Source: Panorpa germanica (taxonomy: Eukaryota; Arthropoda; Insecta; Mecoptera; Panorpidae). From it: a stretch of 64,000 bases of DNA. A model generated the notes under the pieces. That model worked only from the letters and a program-made list of their open reading frames with translations, was not told where the DNA came from and did no database searches. A program made the translations under genes and the position numbers. The DNA is taken from the NCBI GenBank assembly GCA_963678705.1, contig OY783209.1, forward strand, positions 16,740,001 to 16,804,000, in the 5' to 3' direction. Of this stretch, positions 44,101-56,168 are shown piece by piece. Every line of letters starts with the position of its first letter. The first letter of the stretch is position 1.

Positions 44101-45737
44101 TTACATGTGAATGTAACAAATAAATCTGGGCGGCCATAATGCCTAACATATGACATAGCATCCTGAGCATATTCATGCATGTGACGTGGGCTTCCTATAT
44201 AAGTAGCTGGCAAAATTGTCATTCTTCCTACATTATTCACATTGCCATCAGCATTTATAGCATCGCGGAGATGGATGTATTCCTCTGACCGTAGCCGTCG
44301 TTGGTTCAAACGGATGTATGTCAATCGTTCAGTCTCAATTTTGACATACATGTCAACTGCAAACTGATGAAAAAGTCGTTGACACATTAAAATATGATTT
44401 ACTTCACCTTGACGGATCATGAGTCTGTATGAATAGAAATTCATAGCACTAACTTTTTTGTTGGTTTCAGCACCTGCGATCAAAAATGATAAATGTTTAA
44501 ATTGTTACTTAGATGTATTGAATTTAAAAATATTATTTAATCTTGTTCAATTCATTTACCTGTTACTTGATTTACCATTTTGATATTAAAATGGTATCCA
44601 TCTTCCCCTTGCCAGAAGATCAAAGGATATTGTAGTGCATCATAACTCCTGTGTGTTTCAGATACACGTTTTAACTCACTATTCCGACGATGAAGCACAA
44701 TATCTCTAGATTGTAAATTTTCGCCCACAATGACAACAGCCACTTCATCAATGGTAGGTGAATTGAACCTCCTTGTTTGTTCACCGGCAGGTGTTTTGTC
44801 AGCTCGAATAATAATATTATGGCTATCAGATGGCATCCGATCCAATGCTATTTTGAACATGTTTACTAAATTGTTATTCTGATGAAGAAATATTTGTAAT
44901 TGTTGGACAATGGTTCTCTTCACTGTTGGATTGTGAGCACAACGATTATTAATTTCCGCATCTGAATTGCCCATAAAATAAATTTGTAAAAATTGATGAT
45001 CTGCATCAGTTAGTGGTAACAGAGTTCCCAGTAAGTGATAAATTTGTCCTTGAATCTGTAATTTTTAAAAATTTGTCCATTAATAATTTCCGATATATAT
45101 ATTTTAGTACAAACTTGAATAATACAAAAAAAAAATTCTTATATAATACCTTGAAAGTGGGCATGAAATTGTCTTGAATAATATGTGTAGCACCGAATGA
45201 TGTCATCTGGAAACAGTTGTTATATTTCTGAATGTTGGTCAAGAAGTGCTTAGAATCATTTCCAATCCCAGAAACCAAAGAGCGTAAAGGATCTGGTGGT
45301 GGGACCAATTGTGGCAATTTTACTTTGCCCTCAGCACAACATAATCCAGTAGATTCACCAGTGTATTTTAACGCCTTACAATTTTTACAAATTGTTTTCA
45401 TTTCCCCAATTGTTACCGATTTGTCGGCACAATAATCAATTGCCGGATCATAGTGGAATGCAGCTCGTTCAAGAATCACAGGAGCACTGCGTCTGCGGAT
45501 TCGCTCAATTTCATTATGTCTAGCTTGCTGTTGTTGTGTTTGATGTGCACGAACTCGTTGCATTCTAAGCCTATCTCCTACATTGTCACTCACCAAAGAA
45601 CGCAATTCTGACATAGCAATACGACTATTTTCTTGATCTGTCTGTCTCTGGTCATCAGTGCGGTTAGCACGTGAGGTAGCTCTTCGCACATTTGATTGAC
45701 TACGACGACCTAAGTTAGGTCGTCTTCTCCTCGGCAT
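41148..45737 (-). CDS. Helitron Rep-helicase transposase, three exons, open throughout
   Basis: Exon 1 45,737-45,150, exon 2 45,055-44,560, exon 3 44,473-41,148; both introns are ~90 bp with GT...AG ends and consistent phase. The joined length is 4,410 nt, 1,469 codons plus stop, with no internal stop. Features: basic N-terminus, zinc finger (ICKNCKALKY...LCC, about residues 115-140), Helitron N-domain (FKIQGQIYH across the first splice), Rep/HUH nuclease (FVTFTCNPKW about 480, LPHAHILVWL about 548, YICKYVNKG about 687), and PIF1 helicase (DAPGGTGKTF about 1,040, IVWDECTMAH, LSGDFRQTLPVI, KSQGQSLEVCGINL, VACSRVGKPS). It nicks and unwinds DNA for rolling-circle transposition. The length is typical of animal Helitron proteins. 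Confidence 0.9.
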
Positions 45738-46073
45738 CGTAAATTGTAATTAATCAAAGTGAGAAAATTTCCCGCTCATTTAGCAGTAAAGTGTCACTAT
45801 CACAAAAAAGAACACATTACTTGGAATGTCACTATCACAAAGGATCACCAAAGTAAAGAAAGTTCTCGCGCACGTAGCCACAAAGATAGATATAACGATA
45901 ATATAATTTTTTCCGTGCTCTGAAATGCGACAGGATGGAATGACATATCAGTTGGTTGTCAAATCTAATGTCAAATACATATTGAGATTGCGTTCAAAAT
46001 TTAACTTAAGATTTATAATTTAATTTGTCTTTATTATTATTGATTTATCTTTCGATTTCTATATAGTCTTATT

Positions 46074-46159
46074 AAAAAAATAATCGGACAGAGTAACAAC
46101 TTAAGTTAGCTAAAATAAAAAAATAATCGGACAGAGTAACAACTGAAGTTAGCTAAAAT
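46074..46159. repeat. Tandem 43-bp duplication in the Helitron leader
   Basis: Two copies of aaataatcggacagagtaac followed by aact(t/g)aagttagctaaaat, back to back, differing at one or two positions. They lie between the Helitron 5' end and the Rep-helicase start. Confidence 0.8.
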
Positions 46160-47242
46160 TGTGTTTATTTATGTACTATGTATTTTGAGACTATGCAATT
46201 TTGTCGCGTTCGCGATTCACTTTCACTTTTGTTGAGTTTCAGAACGCGATATTAGGTCCTCCAACGCGCACGCGAATTTGAACTTTATGCAGCGGTAATA
46301 AATTACAAATTGACTCTCCATTTTATTTAGAAAACGTTTGTATGGGAAATAGAAAAATGCTGTTTTGAGGATTTTCCCGGCAATTATTCGAATTTTTCTC
46401 ACCTTTTAAACCTTCCCGAGACCTCCACGAATAATTCAAGACCAAGATAAGATAAATCCGTTCAGCCGTTCTTGAGTTTTAGCGAGACTAACGAACAGCA
46501 ATTGATTTTTATATATATAGATATTAATATTATATACTTACAACTATTTCCACGATTACTAGCAGGAGAAATGAAATGTTTTGTAATATCCACGGCATTT
46601 GAAAACGCTAAATAATCATGATCCAAATTCGTTGTAAATAGAAAATACATTTTATTAATATAAAACTTACATTAGTATATAGTGCTATATGCGAGTATAT
46701 TGAGAATTACAGTTGCTATCTTAATATCAAATATACTTACATCCATTTCCGTTATTACTAGCAGAAGAAATAAATGGGGTGTGATATCCACTGCATTATA
46801 TCATTGATTATAGTAATATAATATCATTATCAGTATCACAATACCTACAAATGTGATTATATCAGATTTAATATAGTATTCTTGTAGATTTAATAATATA
46901 TAGTAGATTTAACATATATAACAATATAGTATGCTTGTACTTACTATTATTATTTGTGCTCTTAGCTTGTAACACAGAAACAGCTAAATTATGAAGTCTC
47001 CTAAAAGAAGGTTTATAAGTAGAGTTCGGAAGGAAGTGTAGGGAGCATGTTCGCCTTTCATATAATCTTTTTGGATCTAACTCAAGCAAATCAGTTCTGC
47101 CTATTGCCTTCACCCATTGAATGACTTTTATTCGATCCTTAGGAAATCTATGCATAGGTGCATTGGGTCTCTTCCAGGATGATACCATGCACGGATTTGT
47201 CATTCTGGAAGTACTACTGGAATATATTTCAATTAGTAACAA

Positions 47243-47830
47243 TTAACAATCGTATACATCCTCAAAGAATATTTAAAACAAATAATATAATGTAAAAGTG
47301 TTCACTAAAAAGACGGCATGATAAGATTTGGCTATTTGCAATAAACAACAAAAGTAATTGTATTATTTGTCTTATCGTATAAAAATTGTATATAAACAAC
47401 TAATATAAGAAACACGTGCTCAGCAATAGAATCACAAATTGCACAGTAATTACAAATTCACGAACTAACATAAAATACATGTGCTCAGCAAAGATGTAAA
47501 TTGTTTGACAAATTATCAAAGAAATACAAAATAAACTATTATTTCACACAATTTAATTAAAAACACATTTATAATAAAAATATATTATATATTATTATAT
47601 ATTTTATTATTTATAATATGACAAGAAATATTATAATACATTGTGACTGTTGTTCAGCAAGTCTGGCATTGCTAAGGAAGCATGGAAAAAGTCAAGTGGT
47701 CACAAAACTCAAATGTATTTCTACCAACAGAAATTGTAAAAGTAAAAAATATTGTGTTTTAATATGTGGTATCACTGAACTGCACGGAACTTTAGCTCAG
47801 TGATGCCGCGCAAATTGAGTACGCGGTAAT
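47243..47830. other. AT-rich non-coding region
   Basis: Probably the 5' side of the P/THAP9 element. cacgtgctcagcaa occurs twice in similar form (about 47,414 and 47,479). No gene or terminal repeat is supported. Confidence 0.4.
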
Positions 47831-48440
47831 AAATTTGCGGAAAATTACAAGGGGGTTACCCATTAATACCCCCATCAACTCCATTATAGAATACTTAAAC
47901 GACAATGGCAATCAGACATGAAAGCGGAATTAGAAAAAAATTAAATGAATATTGGCATTGGGATAGACATTGTGTAGATAATTCTGATAAAGGTAGAGAA
48001 TTTTATACAATACAACCAATACTGAAACGTAAGCCATGGTTTGTAAAATTAACATAACCAAGAAGATTAATAACAATGACCTCAAGACTAAGAATGAATC
48101 ATACTGGAGCTCCGAAACATCTAGCAAGAAACAAAATTATTCCAAACTCTAAATGCGAATGTGGTGAAGAGGAGGCAGACCCTGACCACATTTTGTGGCA
48201 ATGTAAAAATACAGCAATGGCAAGAAATGGACTCCAAAGGGCGGTGCTACAGACTTCGCAGACGCTTCCTGTTAACACCCCCTTTTTGATTGAGAAACCG
48301 AAATTTATAACTACAGTAGCCATGAATAGATCATTCTTGTTGTCTGGATATAACGTATAAGAAGAAGCAGAACAATATTAGGGGCGATAAAAGGCTACGT
48401 GCCAAGGAAGCCCGAGAAACTATATATAAAAAAAAAAAAT
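47831..48440 (+). pseudogene. 5'-truncated copy of the I-like element
   Basis: Matches the last ~600 bp of the I-like element at 18,651-19,700. It reads NSDKGREFYTIQPILKRKPW, RLRMNHTGAPKHLARNKI and CECGEEEADPDHILWQC, then the same 3' untranslated region (ggggcgataaaaggctacgtg) and a poly(A) run ending near 48,440. 5' truncation plus poly(A) is the mark of target-primed insertion. A frameshift and TAA near 48,055 show decay. It lacks the 537-bp insertion seen in the longer copy. Confidence 0.85.
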
Positions 48441-48444
48441 GACA

Positions 48445-49985
48445 ATGGCATTGCGCCTACATCCGTAAGCCAACTGATATCACATAATGGCGTCAATAGT
48501 CCAATGCCATTGGAGGATCACATTAAAAAACAACGAAATAAATACTCTAAACTAAAAATTCTTGAACATTTACAATTCTAAAATTGAAGATTACAGAGGT
48601 TCAAATATCCCCAGCCAGTGCTGGAAATGTTTAAAAATGGGGCACAGCTCCGTTAATTGCAAAATCAGTGCAATATGCAATATATGCGCTGGTGCATATA
48701 ACAGGGAAGATTGCCCCATCATAAATAGGGCAGAAAAGAGGCAGCTGTTCAAATACGTATCTTGCCATGATAATCACCAAGGCAATTATAAAGGGTGCAC
48801 TCTATATAGAGCTGCACAGGCAAATATCTGGCAGCGAAATAACAATAGAATAACCCCAGCTGTCCTTAAACCGCAGTACGTGGACGCCGCTGCACCGCAA
48901 CTTAATTCATGGAAAAGAGGGATCCCTTTTAGAACCCTGCAAGACTTTGCGGAACCCCCGTTCCAAGGAAATACCAATAAAACGGAAGAAGAACCAATGA
49001 TCGCCACCCCCCCCGGACACAGGAAGAAATTGTTAGGACAACACTGGCCCGCCCCCCACTGCACAATCCAGCAGTTAAGAACATTAATAAAAAAAGGAGC
49101 AAAAGCCTAGTTGCGGACCTGGCTTGCGAAATAATTCCAAGAGCTGGTCTAGAAGTTGGTCGAACTCAGCGGTACGGTTCACTGAAAATACAAGCTTAAC
49201 TCCGCAAGTCATTCCCCCACTACAAGCTCCAAAACCCGCCCCCAGGCGTAGTAGAAGCAGGAGCGCAAAGCAACACAGTAAGTGACAATATTGATAGCAA
49301 CATAAATATTGAATCCCTTATAAAATCACTATCCCCAGTACTGCAATTATTACCTTTAATTAAGTCGCTTATTATAGCGGCACTCCCACTAATAAAAGCA
49401 CTCTTTCCCGGACAAGATCTATCCTCTTTACAAAACTTTGTCGAAAGCTAGAGCATGTCTCCAGGGGGTATAAAAACCATAAAAATCGTCTCGTGGAATG
49501 ATAATGGTATCGTAACCAATAACGCCGAGCTGTCTATCTTTCTGCAAGATGTAAAACCCCATATTTTATTACTCCAACAAACCAAAGCACCCATCAATCC
49601 TATTAGCTTGCAAAGGTTTTCGCAAAATAACTCTATCGACCAGATAGTTACACAATATACCCCTACAATCAACGCCTTAATCCCGATATCATTGATATAT
49701 TCCTTTTTAAAAACATTTTTAACCATAAACAGATAGAAATTGGTTCGGATCTCTCTTCTGATCATCGCGCAGTCATCCTCCAGTTCGATAAATATTGAAC
49801 CCCTTAAATTCACCCTACTTCTAAATTTAACCCTGCCTTCAGCAAAACCAGTTTTAGATTTCCCTTCACATATTGATTCCGCCATAAATACCCTTGTTGA
49901 AAAAATGGCCGACGCTTCACATCGATCTAGAGATAGAAGCACATCATATAACAATAAAACCCTTCAGGAACTCCCTCCTAACATT
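48445..49985 (+). pseudogene. Jockey-like element: ORF1 and start of ORF2, 3' truncated
   Basis: ORF1 (about 48,462-49,110) ends with three zinc knuckles (CWKCLKMGHSSVNC, CNICAGAYNREDC, CHDNHQGNYKGC) and a proline-rich tail, as in Jockey Gag-like proteins. ORF2 begins at 49,455 with the endonuclease (IKIVSWNDNGIVTN, ILLLQQTKAPINP). An internal deletion near 49,665 jumps to the endonuclease end (PDIIDIFLFKNIF, SDLSSDHRAVILQF) in another frame. The element stops at about 49,985, before RT (LQELPPNIM). It abuts the poly(A) of the preceding I-like copy. Confidence 0.8.
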
Positions 49986-52040
49986 ATGTCTTGTACAGAT
50001 ACGTGCGACATAAACATGCGACATAAAACATTTTTTGTAATAAGTTTTACAACACATCCACACTAGTACGACATACAATTTAATACGTCGGAACCTTTGA
50101 TATTTCGAACGACTTCCTTTAACCAATTATTTAACAATAGATCCTTCTTGACGAAGCTTGACAGGGTCTATTGTTCAGTACGGGTAAACAGTCCATCTCA
50201 GCAATAATATCGTACCGTAATAATAATAAGGTTGCACTTGTGAAAGTACTAAACGATAAAGTGAAGGTTAGTACAATTTTCATTATCAAATATTATAAGA
50301 AATATTTTTGTATTTATATTGTACATGGGTTACGTGTACATAGCATTTTGTTAATTTCAAATATGTTATCATAAGTTAGTATAAAAAATTCACAGTGAAC
50401 ATTTGGTGAAAACATCATTTATTGATTAGTAAAATTTTTGTACGTTGGTTACATAAATATTTCATTATAATTGTATATTTTAAAATTAGTTATTAAAAGA
50501 TGTGCCAGGCTTATTTAAATAACTAGGTGGTGAAATATAATGCGCAGGAGCACTAAATGGATAATTAAAATTAAATTCACGCTGGTCATATTTGCCCGTT
50601 GAAGCCTCCCCGAAACAAAGTGTTAATAAGTTATTTAATTTTATTTCGGGCATGTTCGGTCCTTAACATTCTCATTTTATTAGCAATATGATATAACTAA
50701 CTTTTGTACATAAAAAAAAATTATATAAGTCTTATAATCTTAAGACCTTTTTGTATTATTATATTTTATATTTAGTTACTATAGTCCTTTTTATTTGCAT
50801 TAAGTTTATTTTCATTTCTGTTTTTTTAAAGCACAAGTTTATTGTTATTATAACTACTAGCGTTTAAGCATTATAAAAGTACCCTTTAACCAATGGCGCA
50901 CTCGCATAATAATATTATGCGAAAGAAATATTTTTGCAAATAACGGCGGCACTGCTCAATGCGGTACTTTTGTTATATATTAGTTTTAGTTTATTGCATA
51001 TTTCAATGTACGTTTTATGGCATGCCCATATAAATAAAGAATAAAGTAATTCTCTCCGACCTGTACAGGACCACAGGCCGGAACTTTTATATTCAATTAA
51101 TTTATGTCTTAATTTTAAGTTAGCTTTAAGTTTGTACATAGGAAAAACTTGTTTTTTTGAATAAAAATGACACGCAATCAACCAATACTTCTCGATAAAG
51201 CTTGTATTCTGTGATCGGCTCTTGTCTAGGCGAGTTAATAAGCTTATTAAGAGCCTAGAATCGGTCTTGGCTCTTCTGGTGGACCATCCAAATTCATCTG
51301 TACTTTTTGCCTTACATAGAGCTATTTTTAGTATAATTAATTAATTAATTATAGGGGATAAAATTAATTATTAATTTAATTAATTAATTTACCCCCCACC
51401 TTCTTTTCTTTGTATATCACAATTTTATAATTTAACTACTCATTCCCTTATCCCTTCACCACCTTATGTGTGTATAAAGTGCAAACTCTTCAGGTATACT
51501 TGCTATGCTCTTTGTAACGATGTTACATGTTAATTGTTTAATATTGTGAAACCCCGTCAAAATTCTTAACTATCAATAATACTCACATTGCTAATATCGT
51601 TCCTCTCCATGCGAGAAAATATTTGTTAATTCTCTGCACCTTGTAATTGTAAACTAAATAAAACTAATAAAAATTGTACACTAAATTTATACGTAATTGA
51701 TCTTGTAATTGTCTTTTCATGTATATAATAAAATTTGTACTTGTATTCATATTGTATTATAAACCAAGTTGTTAAACTATTATACTTTTATGTGATATTT
51801 ATGTTAACTTATATAATATACATATTTGTTATATTTATTAAAACTTTCCTCTATTGTAATATTCATTAATTTAACTTTTTTTTATAATAATTGTTAATTA
51901 GTGCCCTTCTGGCAAAACCTTTGATAATATTGTATTTATTTGTTATTCCTAACTATGCTTTGTAATATTTTTAATCTATTTGTTGTGTTAATATGGACAA
52001 TATGGACATTGAGTGTTGAAGTGTTAGTGGAATGAAAAGT
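49986..52040. other. Two kilobases without a recognisable gene
   Basis: AT-rich. It contains an imperfect inverted repeat around 51,333-51,402 (attaattaattataggggat against aattaattaatttacccc) and several aataaa-like signals at 51,650-51,730. It may be untranslated sequence of a retroelement, but no end, LTR pair or reading frame supports that. Confidence 0.45.
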
Positions 52041-52059
52041 GAGTACTTGAAGTTCCATC

Positions 52060-53100
52060 ACGATAGACAATGATGAGTCGTAGAGTGCTACGAAGCTCAA
52101 GTAGAAGAAGCAGCGGCAAAGAAAGAAGGTCGCCAACTCAAAAGCAGCCAAAAGAAGACAAAAAGAGTGATGGAAACCTCCCCCAAACTCCACAGTACCA
52201 GAGGAAGTAGAAGAAAAAGAAATAATACCAAATCTCGTTCCAGAGATTCCTCCTGATGCTAATACTGCAACAGCCGCATCTGAGGGAACCAACTCCACTT
52301 GGCCAAGCTTCTTCGCTGTTTGCACAAAAGCAACAAGAATAGGCCTCAAGATCCGGCCAGAAAAATGCAAATGCCTATGGATGCCCGCCAGTCGTCAGGT
52401 GGGACTAAGAGATGCAGACATCCATATAAATGACGAACCAATATACTGCTTAAGGGAAGGAGAGATACAGAAGTCGCTTAGAGCTCCAGTAGGCTACCGT
52501 ATAGTTCCGAAGTTAGAGGAAGTAAGAGATATTATAGACAAGGGGAAGAAGATCATGCATTCTTTTCTTGCATAAGAATAAACGCAGTGAAATTCTTTGT
52601 CTATCCGATGCTGAATTTCTCTATGCGGACAAACGCAAGAATATGAGCAGCTGGATGACAGCATGCGAGCAGCGATCAAGAAAACACTATACCTCCCAGA
52701 CAACGCGACCGGATTTTAAATTTACGGAGAAAGAAGAGCTGGTTGCATCGGAATCCCCACGGCAGCTGTTGATAGCGACTTTTCTTTAATCGATAACGCT
52801 TTTGAACTATTACCATTGAGACGTGAAATAGTTCGTAAAACGGAAAGACAGCAGCTAGTAGACACAGTCTACACCCGTGTAATGATGCCACCAACTCCAC
52901 AACATCTGGGAGAATATCTTTCTGGGAAGGAAAGTAAAGATTACACCAGTAGAGCATCGACACCGAAGAATTCCTGATCATCAGCTAGATAAGCATCGAA
53001 GCGGCAAAATCTACAATGGGCCTTCGAAACAATTGGCAAAGTACATCTACAAAGTACTAACGAAAAACCTTCTTTGTTTTCAAGAAGCTCTTCTTATTTA
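52060..53100 (+). pseudogene. R2-like non-LTR reverse transcriptase fragment
   Basis: Plus-strand pieces in several frames: IGLKIRPEKCKCLWM (52,340), IPYCLREGE-like and APVGYRIVPKLEEVRDIIDK (52,440-52,560), AAIKKTLYLPDNAT (52,670), AGCIGIPTAAVDSDFSLIDN (52,735-52,795), then QLVDTVYTRVMMPPTPQHLG to about 52,920 and QWAFETIGKV (53,020). This is the thumb and C-terminal part of R2/NeSL-group RT (CLREGE...P.G.RI......DIIDKGKKIM). Upstream (52,090-52,330) a charged segment joins straight to it, so the catalytic RT core is deleted. Multiple frameshifts are present. Confidence 0.65.
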
Positions 53101-53169
53101 TTCTTTTTTTTTTAATTATTTTTTTAAATTATTTAAAAAATTTTATTTATTTATATATTTTATATATAA

Positions 53170-53452
53170 ATATTATTCATGTTACCATTACATAATAAAT
53201 ACGAGATCTAATAAATACCGGACATGTAACGGATAGAAAGAGAGAGGTAGATATTTGGCATTAATGATTTTATTTATTCACCATTGAAATATTGGACGTA
53301 TTGAACGATTTATTAAGAGATTGTTTATCTGTTTAACAAATAAATAATTATTAAAATATTTATGTATTAAGAATAAGAACACATAATATCAAGACTGATT
53401 AAGACATAAGAATAAGAAGAAAGAAATACATTGCTATTATTATAAACCGCAT
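53170..53452. repeat. Dispersed ~250-bp repeat, copy 2
   Basis: Contains aaataccggacatgtaacgg through attgctattattataaac. Reverse complement of 10,437-10,720 and direct repeat of 55,020-55,236. Confidence 0.65.
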
Positions 53453-53470
53453 AATAATAATATAATAAAA

Positions 53471-54400
53471 CTAGCTTTTACCCCCGTCGCAAGCGACGTC
53501 TGTCTTTTGTGTGTGGCTTGAACTTCATGTAAAAATTTAAATTCCACTTGAGTTTACCACCGTCGCAAAGCGATGACTTTTTGGCGTGTATGATTTGAAT
53601 TCAATAAAATAATTCGTAATTAAATTTCATATTTAACTGTTCTATTTTTAAATTGAAATAATAAATAAACTCGCGCACATATACACACATATAAATTGAC
53701 TAAAAAAATATTATTTTTTTATCAAAATAAAAAATATTTTCAATTTATGCGTTATTTGACCAACTTTTTTTCAAAATTTGGGATTTTTTTTTTCGATTCG
53801 TAAATAAGTTACCAAGATTAGCCTATATACAAAATTTCAACTTTCTGGCACAATTTTTACTCTCGGCAAATACTGCCCCCGTGCCCCCAAATAAAATTTT
53901 GGAATTTTGAATTTTTTTTTATTAATAATATACTTAATTATTCTAGAATCCAGAATTTGAACTTTCTCCAAAGTTCCCTACCGGGCCCTCGAATTTCTTT
54001 AACCCCCCCTTTTTCAATTTTTGAATTTCTAATTTTTGAGAAATGTGAACATTAAGTACCTTAATACACATGCAAAATTTCAACTTTCTATCTTATACTA
54101 ATTAAAAGTAATACAGCAAAAAAGTGATCACTCTTTTTCCAGTTTTTCCAAAATTACGGGTTTCCAGGAAATTCAGGGAAAAATCCGGGGACGCCAAAAG
54201 TCTTAGAATTTTTTTCTCTACGAAATAGGAAATTTTTAAAAACTTCCCTGGAGCCGTTTTCGCGCTGCCATACAAAATTCAGTACCAAACATATAAGATC
54301 ATAAGAATATAAGAATAGATTCAAACAGTTGGAACATTATAATATAGGATGTATTATTAATATTTATTAGTAATAACTACAGTACGTGTTGAAATTTAAC
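53471..54400 (-). mobile_element. Probable non-autonomous Helitron-type sequence (3' end visible)
   Basis: On the minus strand the segment ends GTCGCTTGCGAC, a hairpin, then GGGGGTAAAAGCTAG followed by T, the same layout as the two other Helitron ends here. Inside are three diverged copies of aaaatttcaactttct (about 53,838, 53,952 and 54,072) and no coding capacity. The 5' TC end was not found. Confidence 0.5.
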
Positions 54401-54407
54401 CTAAGAA

Positions 54408-54830
54408 TTGCTTATGATTATATATATATATATATATAATAGTATACCAACATATAAGCCAGCACCCATTAGGAAAAGAACATATTTAGATAGAAACTGC
54501 AAAACGAAAAATATTAAAAAGCAAAATAATATAAATGATAATAAAATAGAAACTAATCAGAATGAGAAAGAACAAAGTTTTATTAATTATATTACAAATT
54601 ATACACCTAGAACTTATAATACAAGAAACAATTACAGAAACAATGGAATGAGGAACAAACAGAAAATAATTCTCAGAGGTCCATCAAAGTACCCAAAATT
54701 CAATACAACCCTGAATTATTGGTATCCCAAAATTTTAGTAAAAATAAAAATGATGACAGGAATAAATTCATGACGGATTCAAATAAATTTTCTATATTTG
54801 AACATATAGAAAGAGGAAAAAGATAAACAG
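54408..54830 (+). CDS. Asn/Lys-rich reading frame, unrecognised
   Basis: 121 codons open after a (TA)n stretch, with a basic Asn/Lys/Tyr-rich composition (YITNYTPRTYNTRNNYRNNG, ILRGPSKYPKFN). Composition alone could produce such a frame in AT-rich DNA. The RGPSKYPKFN part looks slightly more protein-like and might be an ORF1 remnant of the neighbouring R1-like element. I cannot assign it. Confidence 0.2.
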
Positions 54831-55019
54831 CGAAATTATAAATATAATACAGAAGCATACATATTAGAGTAACATATAAAATCTTAATGATTGAGTACTG
54901 TAAAATTTAATTAAAAATTATATGTATAAAATTAATTAGATGTAAAATAAAAAGTTTGATGGTGGCTATGACGAAAGAAAGTCAAGGCAAATCAGTAAAT
55001 AAATATAAATAAAAAAAAA

Positions 55020-56062
55020 ATAATAATAAATACCGGACTAGTAACGAAAAGAAAGAGAGAGGTAGATATCCGCATTAATGACTTTATTTATTCACCATTG
55101 AACTAAATAAGAGATTTTTTATCTGTTTAACAAATAAATAATTATTTAAATATTTATGTATTAAGAATAAGAACACATAATATTATTACATAAAAATAAA
55201 AAGAAAGAAATATATTGCTATTATTATAAACTTTTATCTTTTGTTTAAGTTTTGTGCTTAGGCGAAATCAATAAATAAATAAAACTCAATAATTAATAAA
55301 ATGTAAATATATATTTTAATAATTTTTTTATTACATTTATTAACAATATTTTATTATATTAATTGTGTACCTTTCGGCTTTACAATCTACATTATTATAT
55401 TTCTTAATGCATTTCATATAAATTCAAAGTTAAAAAAACTAAACATAAACTTTTCTAGACTATTACTACTTCGAATAGTACTTTCTTTTTCTTCGTTTCT
55501 TGATCCTCTCTCTTTATGTCTCCTACTCCTCCTTTATTTACACCGTTTTCTGCTTCTCTTTCCTTATTGCCTGTATCTTCATCTATCACCTCTTGCCTTC
55601 CTTGTCTCCTCTCGACAAACCCTCTATTATCTTTTCACTATCCTTCCTGACTTCTCTCTTCGTTTTCACTTCTCCACTTATGTCTATTACAGGCATAAAC
55701 ACTCTATCTTTACTATTTCCTTTTGACTCTCTCACTTTACTATTTCTTCCTGACTCTTTTCCTTTACTATTTTATTATTGTCTCTATCTCCGTCATCCAC
55801 CTCTTGTCTTTATCTCCTTTCCGCAAATCCTCTATTTTTCTGGACTGAAGTTTAACTGTTTCTTCGCTACTTCTTTCTTTCTCCTGCTTTCCTTCACCGC
55901 CTCCCTTTAATAGCTGGCCAATATTCATTTCGCTCACTACTTTTTCCTTACACTCAAACTTAATGTGCTTTAGTGTTTCGTTCTCCGTTCCGCACACTCT
56001 ACACTTTCTTTCCTTACTACTTTCCTAGTATCTGTTTCCTTTTTCCTCATTTCCCAATCTAA
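55020..56062 (-). pseudogene. 3' end of the R1-like non-LTR element (right arm) with repeat copy 3
   Basis: Reverse-complement counterpart of 9,602-10,720. The C-terminal zinc motif CGTENETLKHIKFEC is at about 55,955-55,997, the tail ends at 55,767, and the untranslated region and the 250-bp repeat follow (55,236-55,020). An upstream stop (cta at about 56,025 on the plus strand) and 5' truncation at about 56,062 show that it is dead. Confidence 0.7.
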
Positions 56063-56168
56063 ACCTTGCTGTCCTTCTTATAACATAAGTACATATATTG
56101 CTTCAATAAAAGTAAAAAGGTAAAAATTAGGTATATTTTTAATGTTAAGGTCAATTATTCCTTAGGGT

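Larger units (their letters stand above)
40895..46521 (-). mobile_element. Complete autonomous-looking Helitron
   Basis: 5,627 bp. On the minus strand it starts TCTATATATATAAAAATCAA (46,521). It ends with a GGCAG...CTGCC hairpin, then GGGTCAGCTAG (CTAG at 40,898-40,895). The neighbours are A before TC and T after CTAG, the canonical Helitron insertion between A and T without target duplication. It encodes one Rep-helicase gene. It landed in an intron of the P/THAP9 gene. Confidence 0.9.
39146..47242 (-). pseudogene. P-element/THAP9-type transposase gene, split by a Helitron and by Gypsy-2
   Basis: Minus-strand exons. 47,242 to about 46,950: degraded THAP zinc domain (HRFPKDRIKVIQWVKAIGR, RRTCSLHF; one zinc Cys seems lost). 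Two similar short exons at about 46,800-46,745 and 46,630-46,543 (SNAVDITKHFIS, PASNRGNS). About 40,842-40,304: coiled region, then LSIYQSSAKAYRLLKN. About 40,240-39,914: MWDEMTNQPHVDW, FARHVLVFMLRSLKLNWKQP. 39,823-39,721: GFEVVATVCDQHVANS. 39,653 to about 39,396: YDVPHIIKTLRNGLL. 39,256-39,146: FLLLCDQIFDSLNG. These are the RNase H-like and GTP-binding-region motifs of P/THAP9 transposases. The 3' exons are cut off by Gypsy-2. A TAA near 40,658 and frame changes suggest decay. Confidence 0.8.

Noticed and set aside
42398..44139. Plus-strand open frames across the Helitron gene
   Set aside because: They are antisense shadows of the 1,108-codon Rep-helicase exon.
41148..44483. PIF1-like helicase as a host DNA-repair gene
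   Set aside because: It is fused to a Rep/HUH nuclease domain and lies within exact Helitron ends.
54420..54440. (TA)n run as a functional site
   Set aside because: A simple microsatellite in AT-rich DNA; nothing around it suggests an origin or promoter.
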